64,000 nucleotides of DNA from Nocardioides gansuensis (GTDB lineage Bacteria; Actinomycetota; Actinomycetes; Propionibacteriales; Nocardioidaceae): NCBI RefSeq assembly GCF_003076135.1, contig NZ_QDGZ01000007.1, positions 248,001-312,000 on the forward strand. Direction: 5' to 3'. The translations under genes were made by a program, and so were the position numbers. Below, piece after piece: positions 35,303-44,823 of the stretch (within the stretch, counting starts at the first letter, position 1; each line of letters begins with the position of its first letter). The notes beneath the pieces are model-generated. The model did not search any database, was not told where the DNA came from, and worked only from the letters and a program-made list of their open reading frames with translations.

Positions 35303-38300
35303 GGTGTCCAGCACGCCGCGCGCCCATTCAAGCAGGGCGATCCCCTGGATGGGGCGCCCCCCGACAGCTGCGGTCTGGGGCCGCGGCACCAGCACGGTCT
35401 TCACCGGCGCCTTGACGATGCTCCTGGGATAGAGGCGGTTGAGGCGTACGACGCGGGAGTCGGGCAGCTCGACGGGCGCGAACCTGACGTACTTGCCGGC
35501 CAGGGTGACCTCGCCGACGCCCGCCGCCCGAGCGCGGGCCCGGAACCGGGCCACGATGAGCAGCGACTCGACGACGTCCGGCGGGGTGCCGTAGCGGTCG
35601 AGCATCTCCTCGCGGATGAGGTCGACGTCGTCGGCGGAGCGCACCTCGGAGAGTCGCTTGTACATCTCCAGCCGCAGCCGCTCCGAGGGGATGTAGTCGT
35701 GCGGCAGGTGGGCGTCGACCGGCAGCTCGATGCGCACCTCCTGGAGCTCAGGCTCCTTGTCGCCCTTGAAGTCCTGCACGGCCTCCCCGACGAGCCGCAC
35801 GTAGAGATCGAAGCCGACGTCGGCGATGTGGCCGCTCTGCTCGCCGCCGAGCAGGTTGCCGGCGCCGCGGATCTCCAGGTCCTTCATCGCGATCGCCATG
35901 CCGCCGCCGAGGTCGGAGTGCTGGGCCAGAGTGGCGAGCCGCTCGTGGGCGGTCTCGGTGAGCGGCTTCTCGGCCGGGTAGAGGAAGTAGGCGTAGGCAC
36001 GCTCGCGGGACCGGCCGACGCGGCCGCGCAGCTGGTGCAGCTGGCTCAGGCCCAGGGTGTCGGCGCGCTCGATGATCATCGTGTTGGCGTTGGAGACGTC
36101 GAGGCCCGACTCGACGATCGTCGTGCACACGAGCACGTCGAAGCTCTTCTCCCAGAAGTCGAGCATCACGCGCTCCAGGGCGTGCTCCCCCATCTGGCCG
36201 TGGGCCGTGGCGACGCGCGCCTCGGGCACGAGCTCGCGGATCCGGGCGGCGGCCTTCTCGATCGACTGCACGCGGTTGTGGATGTAGAACACCTGCCCGT
36301 CGCGCAGCAGCTCGCGGCGGATCGCGGCGACCACCTGCCTGTCCTCGTAGGCACCGACGTAGGTGAGCACCGGGTGCCGCTCCTCCGGCGGGGTGGTGAT
36401 CGTCGACATCTCCCGGATGCCGGTGACGGCCATCTCCAGGGTGCGCGGGATCGGGGTCGCGCTCATGCTGAGCACATCGACGGACGTGCGCAGCCGCTTC
36501 ATCTGCTCCTTGTGCTCGACACCGAACCGCTGCTCCTCGTCGACGACGATCAGCCCGAGGTCCTTGAAGCGGATGTCGGGGTTGAGCAGCCGGTGGGTGC
36601 CGACCACGACATCGACCGCGCCGGTGGCCAGGCCGTCGATGACCTCGCGGGCCTCCTTGTCGGTCTGGAAACGCGAGAGACCCTTGAGCACCACCGGGAA
36701 GCCGGTCATCCGCTCGGTGAACGTCGACAGGTGCTGGGTGACCAGCAGCGTGGTCGGCACCAGCACGGCGACCTGCTTGCCGTCCTGCACCGCCTTGAAG
36801 GCAGCCCGCACCGCGATCTCCGTCTTGCCGTAGCCGACGTCCCCGCAGACCAGCCGGTCCATCGGCACGGTGCGGCGCATGTCGGCCTTCACCTCGTCGA
36901 CCGTGCTCAGCTGGTCGGGGGTCTCGGTGAAGGGGAAGGCGTCCTCGAGCTCGCGCTGCCAGGGCGTGTCCGGGCCGTAGGCGTGGCCCTGGGTGGCCTG
37001 GCGAGCCGCGTAGAGCTTGATCAGCTCGGCGGCGATCTCGCGGACCGCCTTGCGTGCCCTGTTCTTGCGCTTCGTCCAGTCGCCGCCGCCGAGGCGGTCG
37101 AGGCTGGGCTGCTCGCCGCCGACGTAGCGGGTGACCTGGTCGAGGCTGTCGGCCGGCACGAAGAGGCGGTCCGGCGGGGCGCCACGCTTGCTCGCGCCGT
37201 ACTCCAGGACGAGGTATTCCCGCGTCGCGCCGCCGATCTCGCGCTGCATCATCTCCACGAAGCGCCCCACGCCGTGCTGCTCGTGCACGACGTAGTCGCC
37301 GGCCTTGAGCTCGAGCGGGTCGATCTGGCGCTTGCGGCGGGTAGGCATCTTCCGCATGTCGCGGGTGGACGCCCGCTGGCCCGACAGGTCCTCCCCCGTC
37401 AGGACGACGACCTTCGTGACCGGGTCGACGAAGCCGTGCGCGAGCGCCCCGCACGTCACGGTGACGACGTCGTCCGCCAGGCCACCCTCCTCGGCGAGGC
37501 GGGCCGCGACGTCGTGCTCGCCCAGCAGCTCGACCATGCGCTGGGCGGGACCGTGGCCGGGGTGCACGACGGTGACCCGGTCGCCGTCTGCGAGCCAGGC
37601 CCGGATGTCCGCGACGGCCTTCTCCAGGTCGCCGCGGTAGGACTCCACCGGCTGGACGCCGATCGGTCGGGACGGGACGGTGGTCTCGACTTCGCTCGAC
37701 CGGCCGGGATCGCTCGACCGGCCGGGATCGCTCGACCGGCCGAGGTCGCTCGATCGGCCGAGTTCGCTCGACCCGCCGGGATCCGACTCGATGCCGAAGG
37801 GGCTCACGCTCCACCACGCCTGCCCACGCCCGAGGGCGTGCAGGCGCACGTCGGCGACCTCGCGGTACGACGCGGTCGACAGGTCGATCGGCGCCGACCC
37901 GCCTCCCGCGGCGGCCGCCCAGCTGGCGCTGAGGAACTCCTCGCTCGTCGCCACCAGGTCGTGGGCACGGGTGCGGGCCCGCTCGGGATCGAGGACGAGC
38001 ACGGTGGTGTCCTCGGGCAGCAGGTCGACCAGCAGCTCCATCTCGTCGACGAGCACCGGCGCGAGCGACTCCATGCCCTCGGCCGCGATGCCCGCGGCGA
38101 TCTTGTCGGTGAGCTCGAGGAGCTGCGGGTGGCTGCGGCCCAGGTCGGCCGCGCGGCGGCGTACCTCGTCGGTCAGCAGCAGCTCGCGGCAGGGCGGCGC
38201 CCACAGCCGCTCCACCTTCTCCAGCGTGCGCTGGTCGGCCACGGAGAACGCACGGATCTCCTCGACGTCGTCACCCCAGAACTCCACCCGCAGCGGGTGC

Positions 38301-38914
38301 TCCTCCGTCGGTGGGAAGACGTCGACGATGCCGCCCCGGACCGCGAACTCGCCGCGCCTCTCGACCATGTCGACGCGTGAGTACGCCGCGTCTGCGAGGC
38401 CGCGGACGACGTCCTCCAGCGGCAGGGAGTCGCCGGGCGCGAGCTCGACCGGCGCCAGGTCGGCCAACCCCTTGACCTGCGGCTGCAGGACCGAGCGCAC
38501 CGGCGCGACGACCACCCGCAGCGGACCGTTGGAGACGTCGTCGCCGGGGTGGCGCAGCCGGCGCAGCACCGCGAGGCGCCGGCCGACCGTGTCCGAGCGC
38601 GGGCTCAGCCGCTCGTGGGGCAGCGTCTCCCAGCTCGGGTAGAGCGCGACGGTGTCGGGGTCGACGAGGTCGCCCAGCTCGGTGACCAGGTCCTCGGCCT
38701 CCCGGGAGGTGGCGGTCACGGCGAGCACCGTGCGCCCGGCGTCGACGAGGCCCTTGACCACCACCGGGCGGATCGCGGGAGGCCCGGTGAGGTCCAGCGC
38801 GCTGACGTCGCGGGCGTCGGCCATCGCCTCCGCCAGCACCGGGCCGCCCAGCACTGCCTCGGCGGCGGCCACGAGGGGGCCAACCACGGCTGCGGACTGG
38901 CTGGTGGCGGTCAT
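35282..38914 (-). CDS. mfd: transcription-repair coupling factor Mfd
   Basis: About 1210 residues from ATG 38914, which follows GGGAGG. The N-terminal UvrB-like part is LYPSWETLPHERLSPRSDTV, the RNAP-interacting region GDYVVHEQHGVGRFVEMMQR. The motor has Walker A GDVGYGKTE and the DEEQ box in LIVVDEEQRFGVEHKEQM. Mfd removes stalled RNA polymerase and recruits UvrA. Residues around 388-423 (SELGRSSDLGRSSDPGRSSD) are an inserted repeat tract. The first six residues of the longer frame are not needed. Confidence 0.96.
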   Translation of the reverse strand: MTATSQSAAVVGPLVAAAEAVLGGPVLAEAMADARDVSALDLTGPPAIRPVVVKGLVDAGRTVLAVTATSREAEDLVTELGDLVDPDTVALYPSWETLPHERLSPRSDTVGRRLAVLRRLRHPGDDVSNGPLRVVVAPVRSVLQPQVKGLADLAPVELAPGDSLPLEDVVRGLADAAYSRVDMVERRGEFAVRGGIVDVFPPTEEHPLRVEFWGDDVEEIRAFSVADQRTLEKVERLWAPPCRELLLTDEVRRRAADLGRSHPQLLELTDKIAAGIAAEGMESLAPVLVDEMELLVDLLPEDTTVLVLDPERARTRAHDLVATSEEFLSASWAAAAGGGSAPIDLSTASYREVADVRLHALGRGQAWWSVSPFGIESDPGGSSELGRSSDLGRSSDPGRSSDPGRSSEVETTVPSRPIGVQPVESYRGDLEKAVADIRAWLADGDRVTVVHPGHGPAQRMVELLGEHDVAARLAEEGGLADDVVTVTCGALAHGFVDPVTKVVVLTGEDLSGQRASTRDMRKMPTRRKRQIDPLELKAGDYVVHEQHGVGRFVEMMQREIGGATREYLVLEYGASKRGAPPDRLFVPADSLDQVTRYVGGEQPSLDRLGGGDWTKRKNRARKAVREIAAELIKLYAARQATQGHAYGPDTPWQRELEDAFPFTETPDQLSTVDEVKADMRRTVPMDRLVCGDVGYGKTEIAVRAAFKAVQDGKQVAVLVPTTLLVTQHLSTFTERMTGFPVVLKGLSRFQTDKEAREVIDGLATGAVDVVVGTHRLLNPDIRFKDLGLIVVDEEQRFGVEHKEQMKRLRTSVDVLSMSATPIPRTLEMAVTGIREMSTITTPPEERHPVLTYVGAYEDRQVVAAIRRELLRDGQVFYIHNRVQSIEKAAARIRELVPEARVATAHGQMGEHALERVMLDFWEKSFDVLVCTTIVESGLDVSNANTMIIERADTLGLSQLHQLRGRVGRSRERAYAYFLYPAEKPLTETAHERLATLAQHSDLGGGMAIAMKDLEIRGAGNLLGGEQSGHIADVGFDLYVRLVGEAVQDFKGDKEPELQEVRIELPVDAHLPHDYIPSERLRLEMYKRLSEVRSADDVDLIREEMLDRYGTPPDVVESLLIVARFRARARAAGVGEVTLAGKYVRFAPVELPDSRVVRLNRLYPRSIVKAPVKTVLVPRPQTAAVGGRPIQGIALLEWARGVLDTVIDPSS
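37682..37781. repeat. palindromic repeat plus 18-bp tandem units inside mfd
   Basis: GGTCTCGACTTCGCTCGACC is followed by about five 18-base units of the form TCGCTCGACCGGCCGGGA, each coding GRSSDP-like hexapeptides. It lies between N-terminal domains, where an added linker would do little harm. Confidence 0.85.
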
Positions 38915-39103
38915 GGGTCCTCCCGGGCGCACGCGTTGAACCCCCGTCCGGGATGGGATGGGGGTTGGGCCAACGAGTCTACGTGCGCTTCCTGGTTTGG
39001 CCCGCCCCGGCAGCGGGTAGGGCCCAGCCAGCGGCAGCCTCCTGGGTGCCGCTCCTCATGTGGCGCCGCGAGGCGGCGTCCGTTCGAAAGGAGATACGGG
39101 GAC

Positions 39104-39769
39104 ATGCGCACCTCTCGTCTCATCGCCGGCCTGCTGAGCGCCGGGCTCCTCGGCCTCACCCCCGTCGCCGTCTCGGCGCCGGCCGGCGCCGCCACCACCT
39201 ACGCGACCCAGGCGACGCTCACCCCCTCCGCCACGGCGGTGCAGTAGGGCGACACCCTCACCATGAACGGCGCGATCACCACCACCGCCGGCGGCAGCGT
39301 CTACTCCGGCTCGGCCACCCTGATGGTGAGCACCGTGAAGAGCCCCACCTGGACCGTGGTCGAGGTCGACGAGACCGCCGGCAGCTACTTCTTCTTCGAC
39401 GTCAAGCCTGACTCCAACGCGATCTACAAGGTCGTCTACAGCGGTTCCTCGTCCACCAACGGCGACGTCTGGAGCCCGAGCGAGTCCCTCCCCGTGACCG
39501 TCGGGGTGCAGCGCAAGGTGACTGCGAGCACCAGGGGCACCACCTTCTTCGGCAAGGTCACGCCGGACTACACCAGGAAGCCCATCAAGGTCGAGCGCAA
39601 GTTGGGCAAGCAGTGGCGCAAGTACAAGACCATCAAGACCGACGCGCGCGGCAAGTGGCGCATCAAGCTGCCCGCGCCGAGCCGCAAGAAGACGTTCTGG
39701 CGCTTCACCGTCAAGGGCGACACCGCCTACCTGGGCTGGAGCAGCACGGGCTGGACCCGGCGCTACTGA
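39104..39769 (+). pseudogene. secreted Ig-like protein gene interrupted by an in-frame TAG
   Basis: ATG 39104 follows AAAGGAG and encodes a signal peptide (MRTSRLIAGLLSAGLLGLTP, cleavage near SAPAGAA). The frame reads PSATAVQ, then TAG at 39245-39247, then without a shift GDTLTMNGAITTTAGGSVYS and on to GWSSTGWTRRY. The downstream part is a bacterial Ig-like / beta-sandwich domain with a second RKVTASTRGTTFFG module. Homologous secreted proteins commonly read VxYGxTLTxxG at this point, so a TAC-to-TAG nonsense change is likely. Readthrough or restart at ATG 39263 would give a protein without a signal. Confidence 0.8.
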
Positions 39770-39785
39770 CCTCCTGAACCACCCG

Positions 39786-39826
39786 CCGACTCGGCGCGCC
39801 TGCACATCGCAGGGGCGCCGAGTCGG
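39786..39826. terminator. long hairpin after the secreted-protein gene
   Basis: CCGACTCGGCGCGCCTGC (39786-39803) pairs with GCAGGGGCGCCGAGTCGG (39809-39826) with one mismatch around a 5-base loop. It shares the CCGAGTCGGCGC core with the repeats at 46904-47014. Confidence 0.6.
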
Positions 39827-39904
39827 CTCATTTGCACGGTCGAGCCCGGGAAATTGATGCGCTCCCCGTTGTCCACGGCGCGTGCGACGGGGAGGCTGGC
39901 TGTC

Positions 39905-40897
39905 ATGACTCGCCTCGCAGCAGTCGCCCTCGTCTCGGTGCTTGCGGTCTCCGGGTGCGGCGACGGCTCGCCCGCCCCGGTCGACTCTCCCGAGGCGGCC
40001 AGCTCGTCTGCCGCCCCGCGCGCCGGCGACTCCCCCACCGCCGAGCCGACAACATCGCCGGCCAAGGCCGTCGCCCCCGAGCTGCAGCCGGTCCTCGCCG
40101 GCCGCCCCGAGCGGCCCGACTCCGCCGCCGAGACGGCCCGCTTCATCATCGCCGCACAGCGCGTCATCCATGACAGCGAGTCGAGCGGCGAGCTCGTGGC
40201 CGCGGCAGGCCACACCGAGCAGCTGGCCTACCAGGAGCTCAGCGGCCGCCCCGCGTGGGACGCGAAGGTCCTGGCGCGCGTGCCCGCGGCCCTGCGCCGC
40301 GTCGTACGCGACAACGTCGCCGCCCTCCGCGCCTTCCGCTCCATGCATCCCACCGCGCACTCCGAGCTCGCCGACGAGCTGCCGGTCTGGCGCGTCGTGG
40401 AGCCCATCGCCCGGCGGTCGCTGCGGGCGATGTACGGCGAGGCGGAGCGGCGCTACGGCATCGACTGGGAGTACCTCGCCGCCATCAACATGGTCGAGAC
40501 CACCTTCGGCCGGATCCGCGGCACCTCGGTGGCCGGCGCCCAGGGGCCGATGCAGTTCATACCCGGGACCTGGGACATGTACGGCGAGGGCGGCGACGTC
40601 CACGACCCGCGCGACGCGATCATGGCGGCCGCCCGCCTGCTGCGCGCGAACGGGTTCGCCCGCGACAAGGCCGCCGCGCTCTACCGCTACAACAACTCCA
40701 CGGCGTACGTGAAGGGCGTGACCCTGCACGCGGAGATCATGCGCAGCCGGCCGCGCGCGTTCCGCGGCTACCACCAGTGGCAGGTCTACTACCTCACCCG
40801 GCGCGGGAGCGTCTGGCTGCCCACTGGCTACGCCTCGACCCGGCCGATGCCCGTCGACCGCTACCTCGAGCGGCACCCGGAGCGGCTGCCCGGCTGA
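39905..40897 (+). CDS. lytic transglycosylase-like lipoprotein
   Basis: A 330-residue protein. Signal with lipobox LAVSGC (Cys 18), then a disordered Ser/Pro/Ala stretch. The soluble-lytic-transglycosylase-like domain has the catalytic Glu in INMVETTFGRIRGTSVAGAQ, then GPMQFIPGTWDMYGEGGDVH and YRYNNSTAYVKGV. It should cleave peptidoglycan glycan strands. M. tuberculosis has a similar lipoprotein (LpqU, Rv1022) near mfd, mazG and eno. Confidence 0.9.
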   Translation: MTRLAAVALVSVLAVSGCGDGSPAPVDSPEAASSSAAPRAGDSPTAEPTTSPAKAVAPELQPVLAGRPERPDSAAETARFIIAAQRVIHDSESSGELVAAAGHTEQLAYQELSGRPAWDAKVLARVPAALRRVVRDNVAALRAFRSMHPTAHSELADELPVWRVVEPIARRSLRAMYGEAERRYGIDWEYLAAINMVETTFGRIRGTSVAGAQGPMQFIPGTWDMYGEGGDVHDPRDAIMAAARLLRANGFARDKAAALYRYNNSTAYVKGVTLHAEIMRSRPRAFRGYHQWQVYYLTRRGSVWLPTGYASTRPMPVDRYLERHPERLPG

Positions 40898-40906
40898 CCG
40901 CGACGG

Positions 40907-41686
40907 TCAGTCGATGCCGTGCCGCTTGACGAAGTCGATGATCTGCTCGGCCAGCTCGGGGCGGCAGACGATCAGGTCCGGCAGCGAGGTCTCAGCCTCG
41001 TTGTAGACCAGCGGTGACCCGTCGACCCGGCTGCAGTGCAGCCCGGCCGCCTCGGCGACGGCGACGGGGGCGGCGTTGTCCCACTGGTACTGCCCGCCTG
41101 CGTGGACGTAGGCGTCGGCGACGTCGCGCACGACGCTCATCACCTTGACGCCGGCGGAGCCCATCGGCACCAGCTCGGCGTCGATCTCCGCGGCGAGGGC
41201 CTCCACGAACGCGGGCGGACGGGTGCGGCTCACCGCGATGCGCGGACGGTCGGACGTGCGGGCAGGTACGACGCGGGGCGCGGCCGTGGAGAACGTCTCG
41301 CCGAGCGCCGGCTGGGCGACGGCGCCGGCAACGAGCCGCCCGTCCTGCCACAGGGCCACGTGCACGGCCCAGTCGTCGCGCGGGGGCTCGGAGAACTCAC
41401 GCGTCCCGTCGAGGGGATCGATGATCCACACCCGGGACGCCTCGAGGCGCGTGCTGTCGTCGGCCGCCTCCTCGCTGAGGACCGCGTCACCGGGGCGGTG
41501 CTCGGCCAGCAGGCCCGCCAGCACCGCCTGCGCGGCCGCGTCGCCGGCGTCCTTGAGGGCCTTGCCCTCGAGCCCCTCGACACGCACCCGGAGCAGGGCT
41601 GCACCGGCCTGCTCGGCGGCCCACACCGCGAAGTCATGGTCGTCGAGGGTGCTGGGGTCCAGGGTCATCGCATCGGCGTCGCTCAC
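40907..41686 (-). CDS. inositol-monophosphatase family / CysQ-like 3'(2'),5'-bisphosphate nucleotidase
   Basis: About 259 residues from GTG 41686 (ATG 41668 is an alternative). FIG-superfamily motifs: the metal site VLSEEAADDS (Glu), IDPLDGTREF and QWDNAAPVAVAEAAG. TREF and the order of motifs favour CysQ, which removes PAP made during sulfate assimilation, over inositol monophosphatase. Confidence 0.87.
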   Translation of the reverse strand: MSDADAMTLDPSTLDDHDFAVWAAEQAGAALLRVRVEGLEGKALKDAGDAAAQAVLAGLLAEHRPGDAVLSEEAADDSTRLEASRVWIIDPLDGTREFSEPPRDDWAVHVALWQDGRLVAGAVAQPALGETFSTAAPRVVPARTSDRPRIAVSRTRPPAFVEALAAEIDAELVPMGSAGVKVMSVVRDVADAYVHAGGQYQWDNAAPVAVAEAAGLHCSRVDGSPLVYNEAETSLPDLIVCRPELAEQIIDFVKRHGID

Positions 41687-41696
41687 GCCGGTCACC

Positions 41697-42407
41697 CTAT
41701 CGGGGGCCATCCCCGAGCCCCATCCGGTGCGCGATCACCACGGCGGCGAGCTGCGAGTGCACGCCGAGCTTGTGCCGTACGGACTTGATCTGGCTGCGCA
41801 CCGTGCCCTCCGTGCGGCCGACGATCTCGCTCACCTCCCGCACCCGATGCCCTGCGGCGAGGAGCTCGAGCACCTGCAGCTCCCGTGGGGACAGCCGTGC
41901 GAACCGTGCCTCGATGTCCGACCGCTCGTCCGTCCAGGAGGTGTGCTCCTGCAGCGCGTGCTCGCGCACTTCCGGCTGCATCATGTCTGCACCCCTGCCG
42001 GCCAGGGCGATCACCTCCTCGACCTTCTCGAGCGAGGACTCGCCCGGCAGGATCGCCGCCACGCCGTGGTCGAGCAGGGCGCCCCAGGCGCGATCAGGCG
42101 GGTGCGTGGTGATGACCATGCAGCGGGCCCGGGTGCCGGAGACCAGGGAGAGGATCTGTTCCACTGCCGACTCGTCCTCGAGCTCGTCCAGGACGATCAT
42201 CAGGTCGTCCTCGGCAGCCTGACGCACCATCCGCGTGCTCGCGGCGGCGTCGTCACCCGCCCACACCAGTGCGACCACGTCCCTGCCGCGGCTGGCCAGG
42301 GCTGCGGCGACGGCCTGGGCGACGAGCGGAAGCCGGGACAGCACCAGGATCCGGCCCACCCCGTGCGACGCCGCAGGGTGGGCGCGCGGCGTCGGCTTCG
42401 TCATCAT
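41697..42407 (-). CDS. LuxR-type regulator with degenerate receiver domain
   Basis: A 236-residue protein. The N-terminal receiver-like fold (RILVLSRLPLVAQAVAAALA, MIVLDELEDE) keeps a possible Asp but lacks the acidic pair near the start and the conserved Lys (AAILPGESS). The LuxR HTH is RLSPRELQVLELLAAGHRVR to HKLGVHSQLAAVVIAHRMGL. It may not be controlled by phosphorylation. It is divergent from the histidine kinase gene across a 308-base space with a perfect palindrome. ATG 42407 after GGAAGG. Confidence 0.88.
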   Translation of the reverse strand: MMTKPTPRAHPAASHGVGRILVLSRLPLVAQAVAAALASRGRDVVALVWAGDDAAASTRMVRQAAEDDLMIVLDELEDESAVEQILSLVSGTRARCMVITTHPPDRAWGALLDHGVAAILPGESSLEKVEEVIALAGRGADMMQPEVREHALQEHTSWTDERSDIEARFARLSPRELQVLELLAAGHRVREVSEIVGRTEGTVRSQIKSVRHKLGVHSQLAAVVIAHRMGLGDGPR

Positions 42408-42715
42408 GGGCCCTTCCACGAGACCGACCTTGCGGCCCGCTCCTACCCAAGGATCCACCCGCACAGTCACGGGGCGCGCCCCTCGCGGAGGAACCTGCAC
42501 TGAATTGGGGATGGCCCAGACGATCGCCGGTCTTTACAGGTATAGACAAGTTCGCGCGAACCATTGCCTCAAATTGGGTAACCGCCGACGATCGAAGGTA
42601 GTGGAGCGGATCGGGCCGTACGTTTCTTCAAAACGGGGCACGATTCGGTCTCGGACTGATTTCGCCGCCCTTGTGCACATGGGACTTTCGGGCCTTTGAG
42701 GGAGGGCGAGCTCGC
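42408..42715. promoter_or_regulatory. 308-base divergent control region with a perfect palindrome
   Basis: This region, between the LuxR gene (-) and the histidine kinase gene (+), is less GC-rich than its surroundings. It holds GTTCGCGCGAAC at 42550-42561, an exact 12-base palindrome, flanked by two CGATCG copies (about 42522 and 42592), and a TATAGA box at about 42541. It probably contains the promoters of both transcripts and an operator, perhaps for the adjacent LuxR regulators. Confidence 0.45.
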
Positions 42716-44149
42716 GTGGGTCAGACTGGGCACCCCCAGGCTTCGGGGCGCTGGACGCGAACACTGGCGGCGACGACCCTGGTCGGCGCCGCCATCTTGA
42801 TACTGGTGGTCTCGGGTTCGGCGGGCGCGGGGACTCACGCGCTGCGTCTGGGGGCTGGAGGAGTGCTGTTCCTCGCCAGCCTGGTGTTCTACTTCTTCTG
42901 GCGGGTGCAGCCGACGTCCGCCCGCGCCTGGACGGTCGGCGCGGCCATCCTGCTGGCCACGCAGGTGCTCGCGCGCGCCGGGATCGACTCGGCGACGCAG
43001 GGAGATCCCCTCACGCGGGGCGAGTGGCGTGGCGTGCTCGACCTCGCCACGTGCGCGGTCACGATGGCGCTGCTCATCGCGGCGTCCCGCACCCGGTTCA
43101 CGCCGGACCCGTTGCTGCTCGGCGTCGGGCTCGGCGTGCTGCTCAGCGCGGGGCGCGTGATCGGGCTCTTCGTGTCAGGGCCGCACAACATGTCGGAGAT
43201 CGAAGCCATCTCGATGGCCGCGGTGGTGCTGCTCGGCTACGTCGTGCTGGGCCGGGAGATGTGGCGGGACGCGGGGCTCCCCAGGGCGAGCCGCGCCCGG
43301 CTGTCTGCCGCCACGGTGCTCATCGGGATCGGACACGTCACCAGCGTCTGGACCGCGCAAAGCTGGCTGCCCGACGCCGCCCTCAACCTGGCCATCACCG
43401 CCGTCGCCTTCCTCTGGCTGCACTCCGCCCTCCTGCTCCTCGGCCGGGCGTTCGAGGACCAGCGCGACCACTACGCCCGGCTCGAGAGGGACCTCGACCG
43501 GACCGAATCAGATGCCCGGCACTCACGCGAGCTGCTGCACGAGGTCCGGAGCATGGTGGCCGGGATCGCCTGCGCAACGCGGCTGCTCCACGACCACGAC
43601 ATCCACGACACGGTCCGGCTGCGGCTGGAGCTCACCCTCCGGGCCGAGCTCGCGCGGCTCGAGCGCCTGCTCTCCGAGCGCCATTCTGCGGAAAGTGCGG
43701 TCGACCTCGACCGGACCCTCGACGTGGTCTTCGAGGCCCACCGCGCCCGCGGCCGCATGATCGAGTGGCAGCCGAGCGGCGCACACGTGCGGTGCCGCCC
43801 CGACGACGTCGCCGAGGTGATGGACATCCTGCTCGACAATGCGGCCACCCACGGCCAGGGGTCAGCGAGCCGGATCGAGGTCTCACCGGGCGACGACGAG
43901 GTGCGGATCACGGTGACCGATCACGGTCCCGGAGTGCCCGACGAGGTGCGGGACCACCTCTTCGACTGGGGCGTCCGAGGCTCCCGCTCACCCGGCGAGG
44001 GCATCGGCCTGCACCGCGCGAGGCAGCTGCTGGCGGAGCAAGGTGGACAGCTGACCCTTGCCCACGCTGAGCCCGACGGCTCGTCGTTCGTCATCCGCCT
44101 CCCGGCCGCGCGGACCCCTGAGGATGACGATGACCCCGCCGGGAGATAG
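42716..44149 (+). CDS. membrane sensor histidine kinase
   Basis: A 477-residue protein from GTG 42716. About seven to eight membrane helices up to residue 245, then a coiled coil (RLERDLDRTESDARHSRELL), an H-box HEVRSMVAGIACATRLLHDH, and HATPase motifs VMDILLDNAATHGQGSAS, TVTDHGPGVPDEV and GEGIGLHRARQLL. Its regulator gene overlaps its end by 26 bases. Confidence 0.88.
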   Translation: MGQTGHPQASGRWTRTLAATTLVGAAILILVVSGSAGAGTHALRLGAGGVLFLASLVFYFFWRVQPTSARAWTVGAAILLATQVLARAGIDSATQGDPLTRGEWRGVLDLATCAVTMALLIAASRTRFTPDPLLLGVGLGVLLSAGRVIGLFVSGPHNMSEIEAISMAAVVLLGYVVLGREMWRDAGLPRASRARLSAATVLIGIGHVTSVWTAQSWLPDAALNLAITAVAFLWLHSALLLLGRAFEDQRDHYARLERDLDRTESDARHSRELLHEVRSMVAGIACATRLLHDHDIHDTVRLRLELTLRAELARLERLLSERHSAESAVDLDRTLDVVFEAHRARGRMIEWQPSGAHVRCRPDDVAEVMDILLDNAATHGQGSASRIEVSPGDDEVRITVTDHGPGVPDEVRDHLFDWGVRGSRSPGEGIGLHRARQLLAEQGGQLTLAHAEPDGSSFVIRLPAARTPEDDDDPAGR

Positions 44150-44822
44150 CCGTCCCAGCAACCGGGTGCTGATCATCGAGGACCACGTCCTCTTCGCGGA
44201 GTCGCTGGAGCTGGCGCTCTCCCTGGAGGGCTACGACGTACGCCGGCTCGCACTGCCGGAGGTCGGCGGCTCGATGACCACGCTGTGCTCCCTGGCGCTG
44301 CGCAGCAACGCCCGGATCATCCTGCTCGACCTGGACCTCGGCCGCTTCGGAGACGGCATGACGCTCATCGGCCGACTGGCACGTGCAGGCGCCAACGTCG
44401 TGGTGGTGACCGCCTCGCAGGACAAGGGCCGCTGGGGGGCCTGCATGCGCCTGGGCGCGCGCAAGGTCATCTCCAAGGCCCGCCCGCTCCAGGAGACGCT
44501 GGCCGCGGTGCGCCGGCTGCACCAGGGTCTGCCCGTGACGACTGCCGCCGAGCTGGAGGACCTGCTCGACGCCTGGCGCAAGGACCGGATGGAGACCGAG
44601 GAGCTGCATGCGCGGCTCGAGCTGCTCACTCCCCGGGAGAAGGACGTGCTGGGCCAGCTGGTCGAGGGCTTCAGCGTGCGCGACATCGCCCAGCGCGGCG
44701 TCGTCTCCGAGGCGACCGTGCGCACGCAAGTGAAGTCGATCCTGGCCAAGCTCCAGGTCTCCTCCCAGATCGCGGCCGTGGGGCTCGCCCACCGGGTCGG
44801 CTGGCTCCACCCCAGCATCTAA
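44124..44822 (+). CDS. LuxR-type response regulator, intact receiver
   Basis: A 232-residue protein starting within the kinase end (ATG 44124, or ATG 44130). Receiver residues are all present: LIIEDH, phospho-Asp in IILLDLDLG, VVVTAS, Lys in VISKARP. HTH: LTPREKDVLGQLVEGFSVRD to SILAKLQVSSQIAAVGLAHR. It resembles the divergent LuxR protein at 41697-42407, so the two may share targets. Confidence 0.9.
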   Translation: MTMTPPGDSRPSNRVLIIEDHVLFAESLELALSLEGYDVRRLALPEVGGSMTTLCSLALRSNARIILLDLDLGRFGDGMTLIGRLARAGANVVVVTASQDKGRWGACMRLGARKVISKARPLQETLAAVRRLHQGLPVTTAAELEDLLDAWRKDRMETEELHARLELLTPREKDVLGQLVEGFSVRDIAQRGVVSEATVRTQVKSILAKLQVSSQIAAVGLAHRVGWLHPSI

Positions 44823-44823
44823 C

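Noticed and set aside
37682..37781. Tandem units in mfd as a possible CRISPR array
   Set aside because: Unit is 18 bases, no unique spacers, and it is in frame inside a gene.
35246..38380. Frame of over 1000 codons on the plus strand opposite mfd
   Set aside because: Shadow of mfd caused by high GC; amino acid composition is biased and no motif is visible.
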